Shown here one piece after another: positions 17,373-25,282 of a stretch of DNA of 32,384 bases. The stretch comes from DAIQNV01 sp036788215 (GTDB taxonomy: Bacteria; Planctomycetota; Phycisphaerae; Phycisphaerales; UBA1924). The stretch spans positions 1 through 32,384 of the forward strand of contig DAIQNV010000037.1 in assembly GCA_036788215.1 (NCBI GenBank). Reading direction: 5' to 3'. Made by a program: the position numbers and the translations under genes. The notes below the pieces were generated by a model. It worked only from the letters and a program-made list of their open reading frames with translations. It did no database searches and was not told where the DNA came from. Positions within the stretch are counted from its first letter, which is position 1. Each line of letters opens with the position of its first letter.

Positions 17373-18658
17373 TGCCCGACGCCACCGCCCGCACGCCCGA
17401 CGCACCGGCGGTCAAGAGGCCCACGCAGGCCAGGGAGCGTCTGCAGGCGCTCGATGTCCTGAGGGGCTTCGCCCTGCTGGGCATCCTCGTTCCCAACATC
17501 TTCTTCTTTGCCTTCCCGATGGAGGCGAGCTACGACGTCGCGGTCATGGGCGACACGCCCGCCAACCATTTCGCCCACGACCTGATGGCGACCGGCTTCC
17601 TGGGCAAGTTCATGCTGCTCTTCGCCACGCTCTTCGGCGCGGGCGTCGTCTTCTTCGACAGGAAAACGGAAGGCAAGAAGCTCCGCGCCGGCGCCGGCCT
17701 CTGGTACCGGCGCATGGCCTGGATGCTCCTCTTCGGCGTCCTGCACGCCACGCTCCTGTGGTACGGGGACATCCTCGTCTGGTACTCCGTCGCGGGCCTG
17801 CTCGCGGTCTGGTGGATCCGGCGGATGAACCCCGTGGGTCTCCTCGTCCTGGGCGTCCTGATGCACCTGCTCGGGACGATGCTCCTGTTCTTCTTCATGG
17901 TCTTCGGCATCTGGGGCGTCTCCGCAGGGCAGATCCCCGCCACCGACCTCATCGGGGTCGCTGCTGCGGAGGAGATCGCGATCACGCTCGACGCCTACCC
18001 GGGCCTCGTCCTCTTCCGCCTCGAGCAGCTCCTGCTCTTCTGGTTCGTGCTGGGCCCGCTCTTCTATGTCTCGGTCACCGGGCTCATGGCCATCGGCATC
18101 GGGCTCACCCGCCTAGGCGTCCTGACGGGCGAGAAGTCGCCCCGCTTCTACGCCATCGCCGCCCTCGTGCTGTTGCCGATCGGCCTGACGACCACCCTGG
18201 GCGGATACGCCCTCACGCTCGATCTCGGTCAGGAGCCCTTCCCCGCGATGCTCTGGCAGTGCTACGCCCAGTTCCTCGGGATGCCCCTCGGCTACGGCTA
18301 CGCCGCGGTGCTGCTGCTCGTCCTGAAGCTGGGCCTCCTGAAGCCCGTCACCACCGCCCTGTCCGCGGTCGGACGCATGGCCTTCACGAGCTACATCTCG
18401 CAGACGGTCATCTGCACCACGATCTTCTACGGATACGGGCTGGGCTACTTCGCACAGATCGAGTTCCCCGCGCTCTGGGGCATCATCGCGGGCGTCTGGG
18501 CATTCAACATCGCGTTCAGCCTGCTGTGGCTCCGGTACTTCCGCTTCGGCCCGCTCGAGTGGCTGTGGCGCACGCTGACCTATTGGAAGCCCCAGCCTCT
18601 CCTCCGCGCCCCGACTCCGCCCGCGGGCCCCGCTCCGCAGCCCGTACACTCCGGCTGA
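17372..18658 (+). CDS. DUF418 family integral membrane protein
   Basis: Polytopic membrane protein of 428 residues with about ten hydrophobic segments. The N-terminus has the family hallmark LDVLRGFALLGILVPNIFFF after a short charged tail. The C-terminal DUF418 domain shows VGRMAFTSYISQTVICT and ends with FGPLEWLWRTLTYWKPQPL, the typical GPxEWLWRxLTY. The family is annotated in many bacteria without an established biochemical role and is related to acyltransferase-3-like membrane proteins. ATG 17372 is preferred to an in-frame GTG 18 bases upstream because it overlaps the HAD stop codon. The tail after LTYWK is Pro-rich. Confidence 0.88.
   Translation: MPDATARTPDAPAVKRPTQARERLQALDVLRGFALLGILVPNIFFFAFPMEASYDVAVMGDTPANHFAHDLMATGFLGKFMLLFATLFGAGVVFFDRKTEGKKLRAGAGLWYRRMAWMLLFGVLHATLLWYGDILVWYSVAGLLAVWWIRRMNPVGLLVLGVLMHLLGTMLLFFFMVFGIWGVSAGQIPATDLIGVAAAEEIAITLDAYPGLVLFRLEQLLLFWFVLGPLFYVSVTGLMAIGIGLTRLGVLTGEKSPRFYAIAALVLLPIGLTTTLGGYALTLDLGQEPFPAMLWQCYAQFLGMPLGYGYAAVLLLVLKLGLLKPVTTALSAVGRMAFTSYISQTVICTTIFYGYGLGYFAQIEFPALWGIIAGVWAFNIAFSLLWLRYFRFGPLEWLWRTLTYWKPQPLLRAPTPPAGPAPQPVHSG
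18645..18650 (+). promoter_or_regulatory. Possible -10 element for the 254-residue gene
   Basis: CGTACACTCCGG lies at the very end of the DUF418 coding region, 48 bases before the next start. It matches the GTACACT and GTAGACT boxes before lpxA and ompH. No clear -35. Confidence 0.3.
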
Positions 18659-18697
18659 CGGGGCGCCGGGCCCCCACGCGGGAAAGGAGTCTTCGCG

Positions 18698-19462
18698 ATG
18701 GCTTCCAGCTACCGGGCCCTCTGCTCGGACTTCTATGTCAACCAGAAACTCAGCGTGAAGCTCGACCTCCCGAGAGGTCGCGAGACCATCCTCGAGCTCT
18801 TCGAACGCGTCCGCCGCGAGTACCGGGGCATGGGCACCTTCCGGCGGTACCGCGACGAGCTCGCCCTGGAGAGCGCCGCGACCGACTACCCGCACCGCTG
18901 GCTCGCGGTCCGTTCGGGCAACATCCGCTCGGGTGTCGTCAATCCCGACCAGTTCGACGACGCCTACGGGCTGCACAAGGTGGTGCTGGAGGTCGCGCCC
19001 TACTTCCTCTCCATCAGCCCCCTCGACATCGAGTACCTCGAGGTGCTCTATGGCTTCGACCTGCACGCCCCGGGCAACCAGGACCAGCTCGTCGCCGACG
19101 CCCTGCTCGCGGGAAGCCCGCTCCGCGCCGTGGTCGAGACCGAGGGAGCGACCCTCGTCGACTTCCAGCCCCTCGTGGGCCTGGCCACCCGCGCCGACGG
19201 GGGCTCGGGCAGGCCCGACACCGAGGCCCACTTCGAGGTCAAGACCCGCTCCGGGCCCAACGCGTCGGAAGACCCCGCGGTAACGGGAGAGCCCCTGAGC
19301 CTTTATGTCACCCTGCGGCGCTACGAGCCGGTCGCCGATCTCAAACAGCTCGCGACCGTCTTCGACGATCTCGCCCGACTGGGCCAGGAGCTCATCGAGA
19401 CCCGCGCCATCCCCGCGCTGCTCATGCCCATCCGCGAAGCGCTGGGCCAGGGGGGCGCCTGA
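18698..19462 (+). CDS. Conserved-looking protein of unknown function
   Basis: A soluble 254-residue protein that I do not recognise. A strong ribosome-binding site (AAAGGAG) precedes the ATG by 9 bases, and codon use matches neighbours, so the gene is real. The N-terminal half is rich in aromatic and charged residues (ALCSDFYVNQKLSVKLDLP; YRGMGTFRRYRDELALES; HRWLAVRSGNIRSG), with an apparent beta-rich middle (HKVVLEVAPYFLSISPLDIEY). A Gly/Ala-rich linker near 160-200 is followed by a helical C-terminus (LATVFDDLARLGQELIETRA). No signal peptide, membrane helix or cofactor motif is visible. It is followed after 3 bases by the SHOCT-like gene, so the two are probably co-expressed. Confidence 0.8.
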   Translation: MASSYRALCSDFYVNQKLSVKLDLPRGRETILELFERVRREYRGMGTFRRYRDELALESAATDYPHRWLAVRSGNIRSGVVNPDQFDDAYGLHKVVLEVAPYFLSISPLDIEYLEVLYGFDLHAPGNQDQLVADALLAGSPLRAVVETEGATLVDFQPLVGLATRADGGSGRPDTEAHFEVKTRSGPNASEDPAVTGEPLSLYVTLRRYEPVADLKQLATVFDDLARLGQELIETRAIPALLMPIREALGQGGA

Positions 19463-19465
19463 GCC

Positions 19466-19900
19466 GTGGGCGGTGTACTTGTCCTGGCGCAGTCGTCGGG
19501 GAGCACGGGCCAGGTCCTGCTCTGGGTGGGCGTCCTGATCGGGGCGGTCATCGCAGCGAGTGTCGTCGTCCTCGTCCTGCGGCGCAAGCTGCTCAGTCCC
19601 GACCATTCGGTCGACAACCCCGCCTCGATCATGGAGTCCCTCCGCGTCATGCGCGACCGGGGCGAGATCTCCCTGGAGGAGTACGAGCGCACCCGCCAGG
19701 CCATGATCGCCCGCGCGACCGGCAAGCCCATCCCACGCTCGGCGCCGGCCCCGGCCCGGCCGACCGCGGTCGAGCCCGAGGAACTCCGGGCCCCTCCGGG
19801 CTACGACCTCACGGGCGAACCCCTCCCCGTTCCGAAGCCCGAGCCAGCGGTGCGTCCCGATAAAGGCGACCCCCCCCGTCCCGGTCACCCCCTCGCCTGA
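19466..19900 (+). CDS. Small membrane protein with SHOCT-like domain
   Basis: A 144-residue protein starting at GTG 19466, three bases after the preceding stop. One membrane helix (VLLWVGVLIGAVIAASVVVL, about 18-37) follows a short, possibly periplasmic N-terminus. A basic RRK then precedes a cytosolic segment with SIMESLRVMRDRGEISLEEYERTRQ-like residues (about 55-80), which matches the SHOCT short C-terminal domain (LxxLxxxGxISxEEYExxK). The last 60 residues are Pro-rich and probably disordered. SHOCT domains occur in many small membrane proteins and are thought to mediate oligomerisation; the role here is unknown. Confidence 0.75.
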   Translation: MGGVLVLAQSSGSTGQVLLWVGVLIGAVIAASVVVLVLRRKLLSPDHSVDNPASIMESLRVMRDRGEISLEEYERTRQAMIARATGKPIPRSAPAPARPTAVEPEELRAPPGYDLTGEPLPVPKPEPAVRPDKGDPPRPGHPLA

Positions 19901-20165
19901 TCGCCCCAGGCCCAACGCCCCGCGTCACCCGCTCCGCCCATCCAGACGCACCGCCATTGATGAGGGAATCGTGAACGATGCCTGTCGGTTCACGACTCCT
20001 GGGCTAGCCTGTCGGGTCGGAGATTGCGTCCGACGGGCGTCCTGCGGGTCGGTCTGGATACCCAGCCCCCGGCAAGCCGATGACAAGGTGCCCCCTCCGC
20101 GGTGGGCCGGACGCTCCACGAACCACTTTGCCGCGGGTAAGCGCCCGCTGAGACGGAGTCCACCG
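19901..20165. other. Intergenic region upstream of clpX
   Basis: About 265 bases. It contains an 8-bp inverted repeat (TCGTGAAC / GTTCACGA with an 11-base spacer, 19969-19995). The bases from 19971 are open in the clpX frame from a GTG, but the translated stretch (Cys/Arg/Pro-rich) looks non-coding and the open frame is attributed to GC content. Confidence 0.5.
19969..19995. promoter_or_regulatory. Inverted repeat upstream of clpX, possible operator or leader hairpin
   Basis: TCGTGAAC, 11 bases, GTTCACGA: perfect 8-bp arms about 170 bases before the clpX start. The centre-to-centre distance of the arms is 19 bases, about two helical turns, compatible with a dimeric regulator. It does not match CIRCE (TTAGCACTC) or a CtsR heptad repeat. 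Function is inferred from geometry only. Confidence 0.35.
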
Positions 20166-21644
<1,479 letters not shown>

Positions 21645-21653
21645 CCAGTCCAA

Positions 21654-21690
21654 GGGTGCCGTGGAGACATCGCGAAGCGATTTCTCCACG
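21654..21690. repeat. REP-like palindromic element, copy 1
   Basis: GGGTGCC followed by a 29-base hairpin (21661-21689): 13-base arms with one mismatch around a GAA loop in the context GCGAAGC. It begins 10 bases after the clpX stop. A second copy with the same 5' GGGTGCC and a compensatory pair change is at 30823-30859. Confidence 0.7.
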
Positions 21691-21713
21691 CCGAACCATC
21701 CGAATCGCTCAGC

Positions 21714-21740
21714 AAGCCGCCCCAACCCGGGGCGGTTTGT
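21714..21740 (+). terminator. Rho-independent terminator of clpX
   Basis: Stem CCGCCCC / GGGGCGG with an AACCC loop (21717-21735), extendable by A-T pairs, followed by TTTGTCGCTTTT. It lies 73 bases after the clpX stop and just before the end of the convergent 87-residue gene. Confidence 0.75.
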
Positions 21741-21760
21741 CGCTTTTCCCGCGCCGTCCC

Positions 21761-22024
21761 CTACGCCGTCATCCCATCAAACCACCCCCGCACCCACTTG
21801 AGCGCCCCCGCCCCCGCCCCCTTGAACTTCGGCTGATGGTCAAGCCGCGCAACGAACAGCGGCGACCCCTCGGGCAGCCTCCACTTCACCGCGTGATAGA
21901 CCTCCGACTGCGACTCGTCGGACTCGACGAGCGCTGCACCGTCCCACAGGACGAACGCCTCGGGCAAGTCCCGCACGAACTCGGACCCCTGGACGCTCGG
22001 CGCGTGGACGAGATAGACAGGCAT
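21761..22024 (-). CDS. Small protein of unknown function
   Basis: An 87-residue protein whose start lies 17 bases after the stop of the MinD-like gene, with a GGCGGG-type ribosome-binding sequence upstream, so it is likely the last gene of that operon. It is acidic at first (LVESDESQSEVYHAVKWRLP) and more basic and Gly-rich at the end (KFKGAGAGALKWVRGWFDG). There is no signal peptide or membrane helix. I do not recognise a family. Composition and context support a real gene, but length keeps confidence moderate. Confidence 0.6.
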   Translation of the reverse strand: MPVYLVHAPSVQGSEFVRDLPEAFVLWDGAALVESDESQSEVYHAVKWRLPEGSPLFVARLDHQPKFKGAGAGALKWVRGWFDGMTA

Positions 22025-22041
22025 CCCGCCAGCCTACCGCG

Positions 22042-23379
22042 TCAGTTCAACGGATCACACACCCAAACCCCGCCCCCCCGCGCCTCGACACGCCGCACCA
22101 GGTGCAGCTTCACCGTGCTGTCCGCCAGCGACCGCAGCTCCCGGGCATCGTCCCCGCCCACGTGAACCGTCGGCTCCCGGGCCGAGGTCTCGCTCAGCCC
22201 CTCGACGCACCGGGCCAGCAGCATCGCGTTCACCCGGGCCCAGCCAGCAGCGGTCACCGCCGCGTCGAGGCCCTCGCGCCCGAACCGCGTCAGCACGTGC
22301 AGCCCGCCGTCCTCATCGGTCGCGAGCTCCACCTCGGGTGCCGAGGGGCACCGGAGGTCCGTCGCCCGCAGGCCCCGCACCAGGGACGCCAGGGGCGGGG
22401 GCAGATCATCGTCGAAGGCCTCCCGCCGCTCCGCGGTGCGCGACGCCACGCCCCCGATCCTCGAAGCGGTCGCGTTCGGGGCCGCGACCGGGCGAGTAAC
22501 GACCACCGCCCGGGGCGCGGGCGTGCGATGCTCCGGCTCTTCCAGCACCTCGCCCGACCGGATCCGTTCCAGAAGTTCGTCCACGCCCGACGCTCCTTCC
22601 CACTGCCCCATCCCGGTCACATTCGTCGGTCCCGCCTTCATCACCGCCGGCCCGACCAAGAGTTCACGCCCCAGGAACCGCTGCGCCGCATCCACCAGCC
22701 GACGCTCCGCAGCCCGGGCCCGCGCCGGCTCCGCGCCCGCGACCGCGATCGCCAGTTCCGGCCCCTCGCCCTCGCCGATCGTCCCGTCGTACTCCGCGAC
22801 CAGCCCCTTGAGCAGCCGGTAGGCCGCGATGACCGCCGCGTCGTCCGCGCCGGTCAGGATCGTCACGCGGTCGACGCGTTTCCCGAGCCGAAGCAGCGCC
22901 GGCTGGTCGACCTCCTCCACCCGCACGATCCACCGGTCGTAGCCCGGGGGAACGCCGTCTGCCCGCACGCCCACCGGCGTGTGCCGCTCGATGCTCGCCC
23001 CGCCCCGCGCCAGGCGCACGAGCGCGACGGCGCCGTCGATCACGTCCGCGGTCCGCGCCGCGTACTGCCTCACCCACAGCGACGCCCGCACCGGCAGATG
23101 ACCCAGAACCAAAGCCTCGACCCGGTTGGCAGCGTCCCGCTTCCCGCCCCGGCGCGCCCCGGCGCGGGACCCCAGCACGCCGATCGAGCCGATGACGTCC
23201 TCGACTTCGTGGTCGTCTTCACCAGCGGGCTCCGAGATCGCTTCGGGCCCCGGGACATCGACCGCCCCGCCCCCGACGCCCGGTTCATCGCCTATGAACA
23301 GCGCCGCGAGTTCATCGTGCACCGCGTCTTCTGACGCGAACGCATCGCCGGCGCTCCGCCCAAGCTCCACGCGTTCCAT
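22042..23379 (-). CDS. MinD/FlhG-like protein lacking a P-loop (inferred)
   Basis: A 445-residue protein directly downstream of the ParA-CBM48 gene. The central part (about 165-260) resembles the second half of MinD/FlhG ATPases: VDRVTILTGADDAAVIAAYRLLKGL corresponds to their DEVIVVTTPEPTAITDAYALIK strand-helix, and the RRLVDAAQRFLGRELLVGPA segment to the late helix with RFLG. No Walker A (GxxGxGKS/T or KGGxGKT) occurs anywhere, so it cannot be a normal ATPase. The first 50 residues are acidic, and a Pro/Ala linker (about 270-320) leads to an unassigned C-terminal domain. ATG 23379 is preferred, with GGAGG upstream; GTG 23442 would add 21 residues of atypical codons. Similarity was judged by eye and is an inference. 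Confidence 0.65.
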   Translation of the reverse strand: MERVELGRSAGDAFASEDAVHDELAALFIGDEPGVGGGAVDVPGPEAISEPAGEDDHEVEDVIGSIGVLGSRAGARRGGKRDAANRVEALVLGHLPVRASLWVRQYAARTADVIDGAVALVRLARGGASIERHTPVGVRADGVPPGYDRWIVRVEEVDQPALLRLGKRVDRVTILTGADDAAVIAAYRLLKGLVAEYDGTIGEGEGPELAIAVAGAEPARARAAERRLVDAAQRFLGRELLVGPAVMKAGPTNVTGMGQWEGASGVDELLERIRSGEVLEEPEHRTPAPRAVVVTRPVAAPNATASRIGGVASRTAERREAFDDDLPPPLASLVRGLRATDLRCPSAPEVELATDEDGGLHVLTRFGREGLDAAVTAAGWARVNAMLLARCVEGLSETSAREPTVHVGGDDARELRSLADSTVKLHLVRRVEARGGGVWVCDPLN

Positions 23380-23478
23380 CGTCCTCGAAGCCTCCGCCCC
23401 GCCCGTCCCGCCGCCGATCGTCGAGCATCCATGCCCGCTCACGACGCCGATGCCACGCGAGGGATTGACAGCCGCGGG

Positions 23479-25089
23479 TTAGACGCCCCGACCGGGCTCG
23501 TCCACGCGGATGAGACTGTTCAACTCGCCGAACTCGTTGGGCCGCGTGCTCGCGTTGAAGGGGTCGTTCACCCACTTCCCGTCGACCACCAGCCGGTAGG
23601 CGTGCTCGCCCGTCGTCAGTTCGACACTCAACTCGTGCACGCCCAGGTCATCGTTCCGACGCATCACGTGCGTCTCGACGCTCCACCCGTTGAAGCTCCC
23701 CGCGATCGAGACGCGCCGCCCCAGCGTCGCGGGCTGCACGAAGAGCGCCCGCCGACCGCTCAACCGCACCCCGAAGAGACGCTCGACCGACTTCGGGGGC
23801 GTCACCGGCGCCGCGGTGTCCTCCACGAGCGCGAGCGCCCCGACCCGCCGCTTGATCTGCGTCTCGGGCAGCGTCTGCACGCCCGCCGCCTCCGTCGCCT
23901 CCCGCACCTTCTTCTGCAGGATCTGCGCCCGCTGGTACAGGTCCTCCATCCGGCTCATGGGCTCGACCACGATCGCCGCCGCCGCCGCTTCCATCGCCGC
24001 CTGGTGCTCGGTCTGCGTCGCTGTTCCGCCCCCCCCGCCCGTCTGCGTCTGCACGCCGGCGACCGTCGTCGCGGTCGCGTTCGAGGGCGAGCCGGTCCAG
24101 GTCGGGGCCCCGGTCGACCGGCGGTCCGTGCCGGGCGTGTCCGCGTCACGCCCGGACGTGACCACGGGGCCCGGCATGGGCTCGGCACCCGCAGGGCGCG
24201 ACGCTTCCACGCGACCCGCCCGGCGCGAGCCGGGGATCGCCCGCTGCAGCACCTCGATCGTGGGCAGGTCCGCCTCGTCGATGACGGGCTCCTCGATCTC
24301 CAGCCCCGCCCGCTCGATCAGGTAGTCCCCGAGCCGGGCGTAGTCCTCGGCGCCGACGCTCTCCGGCGCGTACTCCAGGATCGGCTGCCCGTAGCTCGCC
24401 GCTTCCTTCAGCAGGGGATCGAGCCGGATCGTCCCGGGGATCACCGCGTGCCCGAAGCGCTCCCGCAGCTCGCCCAGCAGGTCCCGGGCCAGCGTGCTCG
24501 TGGGGTCGTGGATCGTCGCGAGCAGGCGGGCGGTCTGGCGTGTGCCCAGCCGCCGGCTCAGGCTCCGCAGCGTCGCCGCCTGCTTGCTGGCCCCCTGCAG
24601 GCTGAAGTAGCTCGTCTCGACCGGGATGATCACTTCCTGGGCCGCGGTCAGCGCGTTGTAGGTCAGGAGCCCGATCGCGGGCGAGCAGTCGATGACGCAG
24701 CAGTCGTAGTGACGACCGGCTTCCTTGGTCAGGCGTTCGAGGGCCATCGCCAGGCGCCGCTCGCAGTTGGGGAGCTGCGCGAGCTGGCCCCGGGCCGCCT
24801 CCATCCCCGCCAGCTTCGTCCGGCTGGGCAGGAGGTCGAGGTTCGTCCCCACCCGCCACAGCAGGCGGTTCGCATCGAGAACCTTGTGCTCGGGCAGCGC
24901 CATCAGGTCCGAGACGTCCCGCTCGATCCGCTCCTCGGGGATCGCAAGGCCCGCGGCGCAGTGCGATTGCGGATCGAGGTCGACGAGCAGCGTCCGCAGT
25001 CCCCTCGACGCGAGCACCGCCGACAGGTTGATCGCTGTCGTCGTCTTCCCGCAGCCGCCCTTCTGGTTGATGATCGCGAGCGTGCGCAC
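23479..25089 (-). CDS. ParA-type ATPase fused to a C-terminal CBM48/AMPK-like glycogen-binding domain
   Basis: A 536-residue fusion. Residues 1-270 are a ParA/Soj ATPase with the deviant Walker A QKGGCGKTT (Lys10, Lys15), Walker A' LVDLDPQSHC and Walker B CVIDCSPAIGLLTYNAL, so it should dimerise with ATP. A Pro/Ala/Thr-rich linker and a short helical segment (about 370-400, DLYQRAQILQKKVREATEA) follow. The last 75 residues match the starch/glycogen-binding module of AMPK-beta and isoamylase N-domains: GSFNGWS (Trp469), GEHAYRLVVDGKWVNDP (Trp506), N at the end. The GTG start has AAGGGGG 6 bases upstream. No parB or parS is adjacent, arguing against chromosome partition. It may position a glucan-associated or polar structure; function unknown. 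Confidence 0.88.
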   Translation of the reverse strand: MRTLAIINQKGGCGKTTTAINLSAVLASRGLRTLLVDLDPQSHCAAGLAIPEERIERDVSDLMALPEHKVLDANRLLWRVGTNLDLLPSRTKLAGMEAARGQLAQLPNCERRLAMALERLTKEAGRHYDCCVIDCSPAIGLLTYNALTAAQEVIIPVETSYFSLQGASKQAATLRSLSRRLGTRQTARLLATIHDPTSTLARDLLGELRERFGHAVIPGTIRLDPLLKEAASYGQPILEYAPESVGAEDYARLGDYLIERAGLEIEEPVIDEADLPTIEVLQRAIPGSRRAGRVEASRPAGAEPMPGPVVTSGRDADTPGTDRRSTGAPTWTGSPSNATATTVAGVQTQTGGGGGTATQTEHQAAMEAAAAAIVVEPMSRMEDLYQRAQILQKKVREATEAAGVQTLPETQIKRRVGALALVEDTAAPVTPPKSVERLFGVRLSGRRALFVQPATLGRRVSIAGSFNGWSVETHVMRRNDDLGVHELSVELTTGEHAYRLVVDGKWVNDPFNASTRPNEFGELNSLIRVDEPGRGV

Positions 25090-25168
25090 CGGCGCCCCCT
25101 TCGTCGTGAGAGACCCTGATCCAGACCCGCCCGCGACAAAGACTCCCCCAGGGCGGCACGGGCCGTCG

Positions 25169-25197
25169 TAAGCACGACAACCCCGTTATCGGGTCAA
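25169..25197 (-). promoter_or_regulatory. Candidate sigma-70 promoter for the ParA-CBM48 operon
   Basis: On the minus strand TTGACC is followed after 17 bases by TGCTTA, about 80 bases before the GTG start. The -35 match is good (5 of 6); the -10 is poor. GATAAC (minus strand, inside this interval) is an alternative -10 with TTCACG 18 bases upstream. Confidence 0.35.
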
Positions 25198-25249
25198 GTC
25201 CGACAGGGCGTGAAAACTCTCAAATAGCGTCAGATTCTGAGGCAGCCCG

Positions 25250-25266
25250 CCCCGCTTAATGCGGGG
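25250..25266 (-). terminator. Hairpin downstream of aroB
   Basis: Perfect 6-bp stem (CCCCGC / GCGGGG) with a 5-base AT-only loop, 17 bases after the aroB stop. No T-run follows on the minus strand (a T6 run precedes it), so it may pause or protect the transcript instead of terminating it. Confidence 0.4.
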
Positions 25267-25282
25267 GAACCCAAAAAAGGGA

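Larger units (their letters stand above)
25090..25282. other. Intergenic region between aroB and the ParA-CBM48 gene
   Basis: It holds a 6-bp GC hairpin with an ATTAA loop after aroB, a perfect 11-base palindrome (TCAGATTCTGA, 25230-25240) that could be a small operator, and a candidate sigma-70 promoter at 25169-25197. AT content is higher here than elsewhere in the window, as expected for a promoter region. This separates the lpxA-aroB operon from the ParA operon. Confidence 0.5.

Noticed and set aside
19971..20165. Longer clpX start at GTG 19971
   Set aside because: The extra 65 residues look like translated intergenic sequence, include the dyad at 19969-19995, and GGAG lies 7 bases before TTG 20166.
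23479..25089. Chromosome or plasmid partition (parAB) locus
   Set aside because: No parB-like gene and no cluster of parS-like sites lies nearby, and the protein has a carbohydrate-binding C-terminus.
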